A stretch of DNA of 64,000 nt, from the NCBI GenBank assembly GCA_037044905.1, contig JBAOKB010000126.1, positions 620,001 to 684,000 on the forward strand. Reading direction: 5' to 3'. Of the stretch, positions 40,440-52,110 are shown piece after piece. The position numbers and the translations under genes were made by a program. Source of the DNA: Hortaea werneckii. Lineage: Eukaryota; Ascomycota; Dothideomycetes; Mycosphaerellales; Teratosphaeriaceae. The notes beneath the pieces were generated by a model. The model was not told the origin of the DNA. It saw only the letters and a program-made list of their open reading frames with translations, and made no database searches. Each line of letters starts with the position of its first letter. Positions within the stretch are counted from its first letter, which is position 1.

Positions 40440-42224
40440 TCACCCCGGAATATCCTTCCTAGCATACCCCCTAATAGCCGGCTCCTGCGCCACTTTCGGC
40501 TGATACGCCAACACATTCCCGACCGCGAGCGGGATCAACGCATGCGTGGCCAGCACATCCGCCAGACTCAGTCCGTCCGCCGCGAACTTCGCGCACTCGG
40601 CCTGCGCATCCACCCGTTCCACTCGGCCCGGCTCGCCGGGGTGCGTGAGCGCATCGATCGCTAAAGCGTAGGCTAAGGCGTTGTATAGGACCCCCTCGTG
40701 GTCGTTATTCGGCGTCCCGCCCGGTAAGGCCGCGGTGCAGATGTTCTGGAGCTCGACGTTCGAGACGCCGACGCCGCGGGCGTCGTTGAGGGATCCCGAG
40801 GCGTTGGGGTCCTGTTGCGGTTCGACGATTTCGTCGAAGATGCTGTAGATGTTGGTGGTGGGGACGTAGGCGCTATCGCCGCCGTTGTTGCGGAGGGTGG
40901 CGATGAAGGTCGAGTTGTAGTTCTGTTGCGCGATGGCGGGGGTGCAGCCGGGGGTTTCGAACCCGGGACACAGGAGTTGCGCGAGGATGGTGCCGTGGTG
41001 GTCGGGCGAGATGCGGATGGCGTTGCTGAGGTGTTGCCGGGTTGAGGGCCAGTATTTTAACGCCCATTGGCCGTCGAGGGAGCCGGCCGACCAGGAGATT
41101 GTGGAGACCTTTGTGCATGACAAGTATTAGATTTCTGTTCTCTCTGCTCGCTTCTCGAACATGGTGATGTTCAATTATCTTCTTGTCTATCTTTCTTTTC
41201 CCAAGCGAAGAAAGCAGTCTTGTTTCGTTGCAAGCCAGAAAAAAAAAAGGAGAAGAAAAGACAAAAAGAGAGAAAAAAAAAAAAGAGAAAGCCCCCTGGG
41301 TAAAGTGGGAGAACAATATCCACCCAGATCCTTTCGGTTCAATAAAGAAAAGGAAAAAGACGAAGGACGGCAGGAAACACCGCAGAGGATCAAGCATGTA
41401 ACCGGGAAACAACCGGAGAGAAGAGGAGTGGGAGAAATAAGGGAGTATAATTTTTTTTAAAAAAAAGAAGGAAAACAAGAAAAACTTACATTCCTCCCCC
41501 CACTAATCCCCGAAATATAATTCACCGCATACGCCGCATACTCGGCCGCGGTCTGGATATCCCCCAGATTCTCATTCGGGATGTTCACGTACACGGGATC
41601 CGCGACTTGGCGATCTTTCAGCAATTTCCCGTAATTCGGTCCGAAATTCTGGCCTGCTAGTGCCGCTGTGCCCGGGAGGAATATGACGCCGGGGACGCGT
41701 CCGTAGGTGAATCCGGGGGGGATGTAGATTGCTTTGCGTAGATCGGACTCGGAGAGGGAGTAAGGGGCGTCGGAGGGTGAGGCTTTGGGGTAGATTGGTT
41801 GGCGCGGTGGGATCAGGTTGAGGTTGTTGGTGGAGCTTTCGATGAGGTAGGAGTTGATGAGGTTGAGGTAGTCGGAGCCAGCGAAGCCATTTAGCAGGAT
41901 TTCCGCCCCGGAGGAGAAGATGTCCGCTGGGTCCGTGGAGATTATTTGGCTGAATTCTGAGGCCAGTTGGGGGATGGAGGTGGGTCCGGGCGCGGGTACG
42001 ATGTTGGTTAGGATTGCTTCGCCAACGCTTATTCCGGCTGCGATGGAGGATAGGTCGGCGGGAAAGCTGGAGATGGCTGCGGCGAGTTGGCTGCTATCGG
42101 TGATTTTGGAGTCTTGTCGTGCTTGGACGACTTTGGCGGGGGTTTTGTCTACGGGGGTTGGGGTGGCGAGGGAGGAGGACGTGAGAAGGGCGGTTAGGAG
42201 AGTGGTGCTGAGGAAACGAGACAT
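40440..42224 (-). CDS. Secreted lipase of the Candida antarctica lipase B type
   Basis: Two exons (41490-42224 and 40440-41108) give 467 residues. A signal peptide (MSRFLSTTLLTALLTSSSLA) is followed by a pro-region-like stretch of about 120 residues, then the hydrolase domain. VIFLPGTAALAGQNFGPNYGKLL corresponds to the oxyanion strand of CALB. The nucleophile is in VSTISWSAGSLDGQW, where CALB has a TWSQGG motif. The acid is in TNIYSIFDEIVEPQ, and the catalytic His in NNDHEGVLYN. Cys at LLCPGF, GCTP and NICTAA may form disulfides. The family hydrolyses esters and triglycerides without marked interfacial activation. The 381-nt intron splits the protein two residues before the VSTISWS motif and is filled with A-rich and purine-rich tracts, unlike the 40-140-nt introns of most neighbours. 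Confidence 0.87.
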
Positions 42225-43576
42225 TGTTGCCGGTGAACGACTTGTTAAAGTCTTTACAATGAGTCGAAAGATGAAATGGTCCCAACAAGATTAAAGCGGA
42301 TGGCTCGAAGTACCGAATAGATATACACCTACCCCTACCCCATACCTACATCTCCTCACTTGTGGAGAAAGGTTAAGGTTATCATTCCTCGGAACTGAAG
42401 TGCTTGTCTTTCGTTAGAACGAAGTTCAGTTGCGAGGATCTGCAATAGCCAGTCCACATGATGGCCATTGGGTGTCCAGAACCCTGCACCGGGCATAAAT
42501 CCAAATCGACGAGTTGCTGTCGTCAGGAACTTTCCGAAACTATTTGAGTACTACCAGTGTGATAGCACGCAGCCACAGCGAATTCTGTTCGGTGGGTGTC
42601 CAATCTAGAGCAGGCTACCTTCAGGTCAGTCTCGGGTGAAGATTGGGGCATGCCAAATCCACTGCCTTGGACCTCGGTCTGGAGAGGATTTAGAGTTACA
42701 GTTGAGGAGGGTTAGCGGACGGACGGGTGTGTCGATCTCTGGGGAATGACAGTCCAACGGATGGGAGATACCGGTAGAAGAGCGATCCGAGGAGGGTCTG
42801 GTGGAGTGGCTAGATCAGAAGGTCTTTATTCTGGAAGCACACTGTGACGAATGGGCCAGGCTTCTTGGTTGTGGATGGAAGGCGGGATGAGGAAAAGCGG
42901 GAAATTCCGCCAGGTGATTCACCCTTGGGTTGCTTGATTCCTGTTGCTTTTCAGTCACATCGATCTGAACAGTGAAGACGACTGTGAGGATCGCTCGCCA
43001 CTAACAATGGCGGCAAACAGTCCCGATTGCAAATGAGGAGTGAAGAGATTCGAAACCTGGAAGCCATTGATTGCCGACAAGACCGGATTATCGCGTGCTA
43101 AGCACGGCACTACTAGTGCTTGGGGATAGCCATTCCATCATGTGGCCAGGCCAGATACATTCCAAGGTTCTTTCTAAATGTATTTTGAAATGGTAGGATA
43201 TGGTACCAGGACCGCATTACATCCTATGTAGGTGTGTAGTATGAGTGTCTTGAACAGAGGTGGACAAAGTGGATGTATGTAAGTACAGTACCTAAGTGAG
43301 GTCGTGTTGCTCAGCCAACCGGACCGAGCAGCAAAGTTTACAACTGTAACGCTTTCCCCAAACAGAGACGGATGGAAACCTGGGGCCGGAAATCATTACT
43401 TTCCTATCTCCTACCTATTTGTAGATACTGTATCCACACTACTCATCACACTACTCATCATCTCAATTTCCGGCAACTCGGTCGGTTTCGCGTGTGATCG
43501 CATTACGTCGTGTTTTCCCGGATAATCACTCCATCGACATCCTCCCCACCAACCATCGCCACCCACCTCATCGGCG
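42225..43576. promoter_or_regulatory. Divergent intergenic region lipase / Cdc14
   Basis: The promoters of the divergent lipase and Cdc14 genes must lie in these 1.35 kb. No supported ORF or RNA gene is seen; 43304-43525 is a 73-codon frame without support. Confidence 0.4.
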
Positions 43577-44702
43577 ATGGAAAATCTCCTCACCTTATCC
43601 TTCGACAACCTCTCCTCCCGTGATCCCGCCCGAACCCGGAAAGGTCTCCGACAGATTGAAGGCTTACTCGCCCAAGTCTGCCTCTCCAATGCGAATCACC
43701 CCAACAATAAACGCCTCAGTCCGCACAAACGCACCCGATCCGACATCTCCCATCCCGATCCCTCCCTTCCTCCTGGCCAGCCAAAACGCCTAGTTGATCT
43801 CCGCCGCGATGCCGCTTTCCGCGAATTCTTCCGACTACAGGAAGGCTTCCGATGGAATGGTATGTCCAATGCACACCCTACTACCTCCAACTATCCACCG
43901 TCATCATCCCACGACGCCCAAAACCCTCCCGAGATAGCTAACAATATCATTCCCTCCAGTCGCCTCCCGCCTCCTCGAAACCCTCACAACCCTCATGGGC
44001 CACCCGACCACCTCCTCCCAAACCAACAGCCTCATCCTCTCCACCACCTCCCTCCTCCAAGGCATCCTCCTCCTGCACCCGCCCAGCCGCACCCTCTTCG
44101 CCCGCCAGGACGCCATGAACCTACTCCTCGACCTCCTCGACCCCTCCAACCCTTCCTCCATCCAAGCCCAAACCCTCCTCGTCCTCGTCACAGCCATGCT
44201 CGACTGTCCCCGGAATACCCGCGCGTTCGAATCCCTCGATGGCCTCGGCACGGTCACGAGTCTGTTTAAATCACGCGCTACGCGCCAGGATGTTAAGATG
44301 CGCACCCTGGAGTTCTTGTACTTTTATCTTATGCCTGAGTCCTCCTGTCCTCTCTCTTCTTCCGCGCCGGCGACTTCGCCTTCGCCTTCTTCCGCGCCGA
44401 ATACGGGGGTTTATCATCAGTTGCAACAGCAGCAGCAGCTGCTGCAGAGGGAGAAGGGCTTACATGAGCAGAAGAATCATGCCCGGACGCATTCGGGCGA
44501 GAGCAGTAGCGAGTTCGCGTCGGCGGGGGATTTGTTGATAGGTGGTGGTAGTGGCGATGGTGAAGAGGAGGGGTTAAAGAGGGTTTGTCTCACGACGGAG
44601 GAAAAACAGAAGTTACTCGGGAGACATCTGAATAATGTCGCCGAACTCGTAAGGGATTTGAGGGAGAATGCTGTTTTCGCTGCGGCTGGTGGTGCTGCTT
44701 GA
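43577..44702 (+). CDS. Cell division control protein 14, SIN component
   Basis: Two exons (43577-43859 and 43960-44702) give 341 residues. The start MENLLTLSFDNLSSRDPARTRKGLRQIEGLLAQ matches the Cdc14 family of the septation initiation network (not the Cdc14 phosphatase). The 100-nt intron has GTATGT, a GCTAACA branch point and CCAG; it joins GFRWN to VASRLLETLTTLMG. The middle is helical (LQGILLLHPPSRTLFARQ, VLVTAMLDCPRNTRAFE, MRTLEFLYFYLMPE). The C-terminal part holds a Ser/Pro/Gln-rich insert and ends with LTTEEKQKLLGRHLNNVAELVRDL. In fission yeast the protein is the partner of the Sid1 kinase at spindle poles, needed for septum formation. A continuous 230-codon frame in this area reads through the intron and is not real. 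Confidence 0.9.
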
Positions 44703-45872
44703 GGTAATTCACCATGGTGGGATAAAGCCCTTGGCTTTTTCTTTTTTTTTCTTTTTCGGTTCTTCGAAAGAGAGGATCGGAGGTGGAGAAAGGGAGGGTC
44801 AATCGCGAAATATTTTGCTGTGCGTGGCAGCGGCTGCTACGCGGCTAAAAGGAGATGGGTTTATGAAGGAATGTGAGGAAGACTGACCCGAGAGATCGGA
44901 ATCCCCCTTTCCCTCGCCTTGTACACGCGGAGAAAGACGGGCAGGGTGAAGAAGAAGAAGAAGAAGAAGAAGAAGAAGAAGAAGAAGAAGAAGAAGAAGA
45001 AGAAGAAGAAGGATATACAGAGCGTGAAGCTGCACGAGTGAAGAGGAGGAAGAGAAGACGAGGCGGAGGCGCAAGGCGAGAAAAGCCATTCCGGCTCTCT
45101 GCTCCCACTTTCTTTGCGTCTTTTCTCTTTTTTTTTCTTTTTTTTGAGCGTGTCTCATTTTAGCGCTGGTGTTCTTCTCCTTCTTGTTTTGCTGGGAGGG
45201 GATTACAGGAGCTTTTGGTGGATCTTGGCGGATATCATACTCATCACCTTCCTTTTTCTGGGGATTTCCTTTTCAGGGTTCGGGTTCTTCTCCTGTTAGG
45301 GGGCGGGCAGCATATTGGGGGGGCAATAGGTTCCTTTTTTCTGGTCTGGGAGGGTGTTCTTGGGTTGTCTTGTTTTCACTCCTTTTTTTTTTTTTTTGGT
45401 TATTGGGTCATGGAAGGGACGGATAGCGATCGGGGTTTTGGGTCTTTGTGTGGGTAGTCTAGTCCGATAGAGATGAGCTGCAAATCAGTTGTTTTCTCAT
45501 GTCATCTCAGTGCTTTGAAACGGGTGCCATTACCTTGTAATCCGCTGTTTCGCCATTTCTTTCTTTCTTTTCACCATTTCGACCTTTTACTTGTTTGTCC
45601 CTTATAATAAAGGGATTTAAATTTTCGTTTCCCCCCTTTTTCTTAAGAAAAAGGAGCAGGGAGAACTTTATTCAGAAACAGGGGGAAATAAAAAGAGTAC
45701 AAAAAGACAGGAAGGGATGGGAAAGGGGAGAGAAATGAAGTTTTGAAAAGACGATATGGAAAGAAACAAATTAGATACTTATTAGGTATACCTTACTGAC
45801 CGCAAGTTTTGTAGGCAAGAGAAGAACCCCCATTCTTTAAGAACTCGTGTTGCAATAAACGTAATCTCCCCC
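44703..45872. other. Convergent low-complexity region
   Basis: This lies between the stop codons of Cdc14 and the 2EXR-like gene. It is dominated by simple sequence: 21 GAA units, several T runs of 8-14 bases and purine-rich stretches. All frames here are translations of these tracts. Confidence 0.55.
44948..45010 (+). repeat. GAA trinucleotide repeat, 21 units
   Basis: A perfect run of 21 GAA units (63 bp) about 250 bp past the Cdc14 stop codon. GAA/TTC runs of this size can form triplex DNA and usually vary in length. Confidence 0.92.
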
Positions 45873-46523
45873 TCACCCCATCTTCTCCTTCACATACCCC
45901 TCCCTCAAATCCACCAGGACCCCATACAACCCCGCCGCCGTCAACTTCCCCGGCCATTCCTCCCTTAACAGCCTCCGCACTTCCCGAATCAAAAACGCCG
46001 CGTCGATTTCGAGATTCGCCGGTCTGCGCACGACGGTGATCCAGCGCCACCCGTCGTCTTGTACTTTCCATTCCCCGCTACTGCTTCCCTCGTTGCGGTG
46101 CCGATGTAAGGCTATCCCCACCGCGCCATTGGACGACGTGAACCGGTTCGCCGGCGTCGTATATCGGATCCAGATCTCGAGGTGCTGGAGTCTCCGGAGG
46201 TGCGCGGCGTTGCACAGGAGCCAGCGGCGGGCGTCGTCGGCTTTGGTTCCTTCGGAGTGTAGGATGAAGAGTTGGGTGCTGTAGAAGAGGGGGAGGGTCT
46301 CCTGCCGGATTTGTCGGTTGAGGCGGAGTAAAGGGGGTTGCACGGCTTGCGTGAGGGTGTCGCGTTGGTAGTGGTCGAGTTGGAAGGTTACTAGTTGATT
46401 GGATCGGGAGTCTGACTGGAGAGTGTATTCGTAGATCAGATCGCAGAGTTCGGGTGGGAGCTCGAGGAGGTGACAGCGGCCTGATTTGGCCCGGGAGAGG
46501 GATGGGAAGCGTGGCCAGTCCAT
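45873..46523 (-). CDS. 2EXR/F-box-like domain protein
   Basis: Single-exon ORF of 216 residues from the ATG at 46523. After a basic start (MDWPRFPSLSRAKSGR) comes the F-box-like head LLELPPELCDLIYEYTL, then PLLRLNRQIRQETLPLFYS, the classic 2EXR pattern in which a small helical domain is followed by a strand with RQIRQE. Further conserved-looking parts are LRRLQHLEIWIRY and FLIREVRRLLREEWPG. It resembles the protein at 25370-26023 in architecture but is clearly a different family member. Function unknown. It diverges from the helicase gene. Confidence 0.72.
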   Translation of the reverse strand: MDWPRFPSLSRAKSGRCHLLELPPELCDLIYEYTLQSDSRSNQLVTFQLDHYQRDTLTQAVQPPLLRLNRQIRQETLPLFYSTQLFILHSEGTKADDARRWLLCNAAHLRRLQHLEIWIRYTTPANRFTSSNGAVGIALHRHRNEGSSSGEWKVQDDGWRWITVVRRPANLEIDAAFLIREVRRLLREEWPGKLTAAGLYGVLVDLREGYVKEKMG

Positions 46524-46985
46524 GGTTCTCACGAGAGTAGTCAGGGGCCTTAGGGTCTATGTTGAGCCAGACACACGTCGAACAAGATGAGAATGCTTGA
46601 AAAGTGAGACGATGGTAGCAGGGAAAGACTGGCAAGACTACGCTGGCAATTGGCCGGTATCGGAAGTTGGTGAGATGGAGGTAGCCTATCATACGAGAAT
46701 TAAACTACCTAGGTAGTCTCGGATTAGAGCCAAGAGTGATGAGGTGGCAATGAGGTGGCGAATATGTCCTCCCAACATAGAAGGCACGGTAAGACAGACC
46801 ATTATAAAAGTGAATGTTGCATGTGAAAGAGCGGAGGGGGTTCCCGAGTCGCAAATGACGCAATTGTTTGGCGCTAGCGGGGAGGAAGTCAATCAGATCA
46901 TCTACTTCGTTCGCTGTCGCCGCCAACGGGCTTGATCCTACGAGACTGAATCCTGCAGGTGACTGTGGAGTATAGCAGTCGAAAA
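46524..46985. promoter_or_regulatory. Divergent promoter region 2EXR-like / helicase
   Basis: The 462 bp between the two start codons contain a perfect ACCTAGGT palindrome at 46707-46714, in the context CTACCTAGGTAGTC. No TATA box is obvious. Confidence 0.45.
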
Positions 46986-49673
46986 ATGAAGGCGACAGAC
47001 ATCTCGTCCTTCGCCACCAACCAGCTCTCCCTTCTCAACAACGAACTTCAGGCGGAACTCGCAGAGACCCAACTGCTCACTTCCACCCATGCGCCAGTCG
47101 TCCTCCAACGCGCGGGCCTAGCATTGCTGAACCTCGCAGTCAACTCTCAACGCACTGGCTTAGGCGGCAAAACTCTTCTCGAGCTAGGCATCGATCCTGC
47201 AGTGGGTGGCGGCGAACTCCACGAACATGGCTTCCGCGTCGGCGATATCTGTGCGGTGGCAGAACAACCCAAAGGCGCCGAGAAGAAGAAAGAACGGGAA
47301 AGCAAAGAGAAGCAGGGGGTTGAAGGCGTGGTGACCAAAGTACAAAAGGAAGCTATCACAGTGGCACTCGATAAGGAAGAGGTGGATATACCGGCTGGCA
47401 AGCTATGGCTGTACGTACAGCGTCCCATAACGACGCCCAGTGTAGAATGTCTAGGCAGTAGGCTGATACTTAGACCCCGTATCTCATTCCAAACAGTGTA
47501 AAACTGGCCAACGATGTCACGTACAAGCGTCTCAATCTCACCATGACCAAACTCCAGAAGATGCAGCCTTCGGAGCACTCCCAACTAACCCAGGTCCTAT
47601 TCGGCCAGACCTCCCCAACCCCTCTGTCCGAAGAAGAAATCAAGCAAGAAATCCACTGGAACGACCCTTCCCTCAACGACAGCCAGAAGGAAGCGATCCG
47701 CTTCACCCTCGCCAGCCGCGAAGTCTCCCTCATCCACGGTCCCCCGGGGACAGGGAAAACCCACACCCTCATCGAACTGATCCTGCAACTCCTCGCCCGC
47801 AACCAACGCATCCTCGTCTGCGGACCCAGCAACATCTCCGTCGACAACATCGTCGAGCGGCTCTCCTCCGCCCAAAAGCGCATCCCCATGGTCCGACTCG
47901 GCCACCCCGCCCGTCTCCTCCCCGCCGTCCTGAACCACTCCCTCGAAGTCCTGACCAAAACCACCGAGGCCGCGGAGATTGTTAGGGATATCCGCGCCGA
48001 AATGGACGCCAAGCAGGCGAGTATCCGCAAGACGCGCTCGGGTCGCGAGCGGAAGGGGATCTGGAACGAGATTCGCGAGTTGAGGAAGGAGTACCGCCAG
48101 CGTGAGGGGAGGGTGGTGGCGGAGTTACTTAGGACGTCCAAGGTGGTCTTGTCTACGCTGCATGGGGCGGGCAGTTTTCATCTGAAGAACGAGGAGTTCG
48201 ATGTCGTGATTGTGGACGAGGCGAGTCAGGCGTTAGAGGCGCAGTGTTGGATTCCCATTGTTATGGTTGGGTCCGTAGGGAAGTTGGTCCTTGCGGGGGA
48301 TCATCTGCAGTTGCCGCCTACGATTAAGTCGGGGAATGGGAAGGCGTCGAAGGATCCCAAGAAGAAGACAGCGGGGAAGAGGGGGAAGAGTACGGAGGAA
48401 ACTACAGACGGCGTGGAGAAGCTCTCGGTAGCAGATGACGAACCGCCTACTCCGGAGAACCCCAAAGACAACAGCCCTTCATCCTCCTCCTTAGAAACAA
48501 CCCTCTTCGACCGCCTCCTGACCCTCCACGGCCCGGCCATCAAACGCATGTTAACAACCCAATACCGCATGCACGAACTTATCATGACCTTCCCCTCTTC
48601 AGCCCTCTACTCCTCCCGCCTCCAAGCCGCCGACTCCGTCCGCACCCGCTTACTCAAAGACCTCCCTTACCCCGTCGAAGACACGGACGATACCCGCGAA
48701 CCGCTCGTGTTCTGGGATACGCAGGGCGGGGATTTCCCGGAGAAAGTCGAGGACGATGACGAGGCTGCCTCCAACGACACTACTAATGGGACTGCGAAAA
48801 AGAAGAAGCCTTCCTCCCTCCTCTCCGGATCCAAAATCAACGAAAACGAAGCCTTGCTCGTCTCCTACCACGTCTGGAACTTAATCCAGTCCGGTGTCAA
48901 GCCCGAGGATATCGCCGTCATCACGCCGTATAATGGTCAACTGGCCTTACTAAGCGGCCTGCTGAAGGAGAAGTTCGGGGGGATCGAGTTGGGCAGCGTG
49001 GATGGGTTTCAGGGACGGGAGAAGGAGGCTGTGGTCGTGAGTTTGGTGCGGAGTAATGCGGAGGGGGAGGTGGGGTTTTTGGGGGAGAGGAGGAGGTTGA
49101 ATGGTTAGTTTTCTCTCTGTCTTTTTTTTTTTTTTTTTTTTTTTGCCTACTTTCTTTTTTCTCCTGTCGGTCCCCCTCTCCCCAATCGGGACGATTATCT
49201 TTTCCTTCTGATTTTCCATTTATCCCTCCCTTCTCCTTCTCCTTCTTCTGCTACTTCTACTTCCACCTCGACTTCTAGCTCTTCATCTTCATCTTGTGAC
49301 CTTCTTTTGTTTTTTTGTTTTTCCTTCTTTTTTTTTTTTTCGTTCTTCTTTCTTTTCTTTTCGTGCGACTTATCCTTCTCCACTTCGCTGAATCTCTTTC
49401 GCACTCATAAGAGCGTTGGCTAACAATTTCCCTCCCATCCTTGCAGTGGCTATGACGAGACCGAAACGACATCTCTGCGTGATCGGAGATGCAGAAGTCG
49501 TGAGCAAGTAAGTCCATCTTTTTTACTGGGTATTTGAAATCTGTAACACTGGGCTGACATTCTGTCTTTTCCCTTCTAGGGGTTCATCTTTCTTAAAGCA
49601 GTGGATGGAATTCTTAGAGGAGAATGCTGATCTCAGATATCCGGATCTGGCGCTATTGCAGGATGAAGGCTGA
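46986..49673 (+). CDS. HCS1: UPF1-like SF1B helicase of the Hcs1/SMUBP2 type
   Basis: Four exons (46986-47410, 47497-49103, 49447-49507, 49580-49673) give 728 residues. The N-terminal domain has the LxLxGLGGKTLLEL segment and a beta-barrel (HGFRVGDICAV, VTKVQKEAITVAL). The first junction restores LVKLANDVTYKRL. Helicase motifs in order: I HGPPGTGKTHTL, II VDEASQ, III GDHLQLPPT, IV TQYRMHELI, V SVDGFQGREKEAVVVSLVRSN, VI VAMTRPKRHLCVIGD (in exon 3). The family comprises 5'-3' helicases; yeast Hcs1 is DNA helicase A, associated with DNA polymerase alpha, and human IGHMBP2 acts with ribosomes and tRNA. An acidic, low-complexity insert lies between motifs III and IV. Intron 2 (343 nt) is pyrimidine-rich with a 23-T run. 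Confidence 0.93.
49122..49144 (+). repeat. Poly-T homopolymer, 23 nt, in a helicase intron
   Basis: An uninterrupted run of 23 T near the 5' end of the 343-nt second intron of the helicase gene. Further C/T-rich tracts fill the rest of the intron. Confidence 0.9.
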
Positions 49674-52110
49674 GGACGGCTGAGGAGGAGGTTGGTGGGT
49701 GATGGGTTATGAGTGAGGTCAAGATGGATTACGGGTGGGGGAGCTATGGGTGTAGAAGAGGCAAGGTGGGGGTGGTCTATTGGTATGATCATCGGATCGT
49801 GCCTACAGTGCTCTTCCGGGCTGTGTTTCTCTCTTGGTCAGTTCTCGGGGTTCCAAGCTGAATGCGAACATGTCATCCGCTACTACTACTACTGCTACTA
49901 CTACTACAGTGAGCATGCATCGAGTGCGGCATCATTGGAATTGGGGTACGCGGAGAAAATATTAGATTGCTAGCAGAAGTGGTAAAGAGTGCATGTCGGA
50001 GAGTACTAAATACCTAGCGAGATCCGCCAACTGTCGTCTTTCTAGTAGTAATCATGACGGTCATCTGGCTGCCAGAGATTTCCACGAGGTTGACAATTGT
50101 CGGAGGGTGTAACTTTGCATGTAGCCAATCATGTTGCAATATGATGCTTCGCCATCGTTAAGGTTGGGAGACAGATTTCGACACGGTAGTGCTCGACTGC
50201 TGGGATTGGGAGTGTCGAAATTGATTCCTACCTAGGTACCTGGGTATTTTATTTGCCGAAGCATCCATTCGATCAGGTCTTCCCTTTCCATCTCTCGCGA
50301 TTTCAGAGGGCTAGACCTCTCTTCTTTGCTTCTCCCCTTAACTTCGGTAGTAGCAGTTGTCGAGACGAGAAGGATTCGTTTCGAGCCTCAAATCGTTGGA
50401 TAGCCGGGCCATCGTGAGACGCGGCGAAGGTTCGGCTGCGTGTGCACCTAGATGAACTTCTTGCGCAATTGTCGAAGCGAGCCGAACCTTCTGGAGTCGA
50501 ACTTGGCGAGTGTTCGGGTGGAAGAATTAATCCAGCGCATGTGTTCTAGCGACCCGGGCTCCTTTCAATAGGAAACCTGCGGAGGTTTGGTGTAGTTTAC
50601 GACGTAGATGGATTGGATAATTCATGGTTCGCGTACTATTTCGGCGTCGACTACTATGCATGCAATCTGGCCGGCAGTTTGCCGACATGCTCTAGACTGG
50701 TGTGGGAGGGAGTATCATCCGCATGTAGCTGCGTGAGAGAAGAGATGCGGTAGTGTTATCTAGGGATGTGATTGGATTCGGCACTTGCGGGAAATTGCTG
50801 CAGCCTGTCCATCATGTACAGATGTAACCGAATCCTCACCTGGTGTGCCTAGAACGCACTGCTTTGAGTGTAGCACCATCGGTATAGCAATTCGTGCGAC
50901 ACCCGCCCGTGCCCACGAAAAGCCGGGACGAAGGAACCTTTGACGCTTGCGCTGCACCAACCGCATGCTGGGAATTGCGCTCCGTTGAATGTTGTCGCAT
51001 CATCCTCGCCTATCACCTTCAATCACTACTACTGTATCACTGCCCTTAGTGGGTAGGAGGATTGGACTGCAGCTCGGCTTGTCATGGCTACGCGAACCCT
51101 CCTTTGATGCAAAACCACCTCATCTTCACCATCATCTTCCCGCTAGACCGCTCTAATCAAGGTGCATGCATGGTCGGCAAGAGGCTGATCCGACAAGCCA
51201 TCCTACACAATGTGGTATCTCGCTCCCTGCGACTTGCAGCACCATCTTCGCTAAAAGATTGCCACCTTACCGTGGACGAGCCTAACAGAGCTGGCACTGG
51301 ACAGACTACCTTACAGTATCTTTGCTGTACCTCCTACCTCCTAGCTTCAAGTGATAGCGCCAGTCTCCCACCAGTTCGTCTGCCCAATACCTACCTAGGT
51401 ATGTAGGTATCGTTTCACGCCAGTTCTAGCGCAAACCATCTCCATCCTGACCCGCTGGCCGCATGGGGGGCGAGATTTAGCTCGTCCAATCTTCATACAC
51501 ACCGACTCCCGTCCACCTTTGTTTGCCCATCATGAGTGAATGAATGAATGTCACCCATTTCCACTGCACATCCTGCCCCTCCTCGCAAGCCCATTGGGGC
51601 TGTGCGCCACCTCCCTTATAATTGGTACATTATTATTATCACCATCTTGCAGGTCCTTCGGGTACCTGAGCCGGGCCGCCGTTGCCCATTCATCCTGGTC
51701 TGACCAGTAGTAACTCCGGCCTCACCACCCTCCACTTGTCTCTCTCTGTTCCTTTCGCCCCAGCTGCTGCGTGTGTTTATGTCCATACACCGACTACTCC
51801 TGCAGCTCGAGGCGTTGGGTGGCGGCATATCCTCAGTCGCCTACACCGCTGAGAGCCATCTCTTGTGACCACCCACTTGAGAGTCTCCATCTTATCCCCC
51901 TGCGCTTGGATGCTCAAGACCCCGGCGTAGACCTCCTTCCCATGCCCATCGATGGCATAGTCGCTCGTTAGCCAAATACTACAGTCGTTACCGTTACCGT
52001 TACCAAATCCACTCCTTACCAGAACGCCTAGTCGCCGGTTATCCTCACGAGACGCCAGTAAATTACTCCTAGTGTCCTACTAGCCTGGATGGATCAGCGT
52101 CGTATTCTCA
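49674..52110. other. Long non-coding region upstream of the disordered protein
   Basis: The first part is the helicase 3' region with short CTA/TAC repeats near 49880-49908. Two ACCTAGGT palindromes occur at 50230-50237 and 51393-51400. Frames of 60-114 codons have no support. The stretch just before 52111 is CT-rich and rich in CCGTTACC-like repeats (about 51986-52004), compatible with a long 5' leader. Confidence 0.45.

Noticed and set aside
39929..40503. Frames of 138-177 codons rich in Lys/Arg/Glu and Pro
   Set aside because: They are translations of the poly-A, GGA and poly-C tracts and have no other support.
43577..44269. Continuous 230-codon frame starting at the Cdc14 ATG
   Set aside because: It reads through a clear 100-nt intron into a Pro/His-rich wrong frame; splicing restores the Cdc14 family sequence.
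44799..45163. Poly-Leu, poly-Ser and poly-Glu frames
   Set aside because: All come from the GAA/TTC repeat in its different frames.
47147..48141. Minus-strand frames of 145 and 223 codons
   Set aside because: They lie opposite the helicase exons, whose motifs fix the coding strand.
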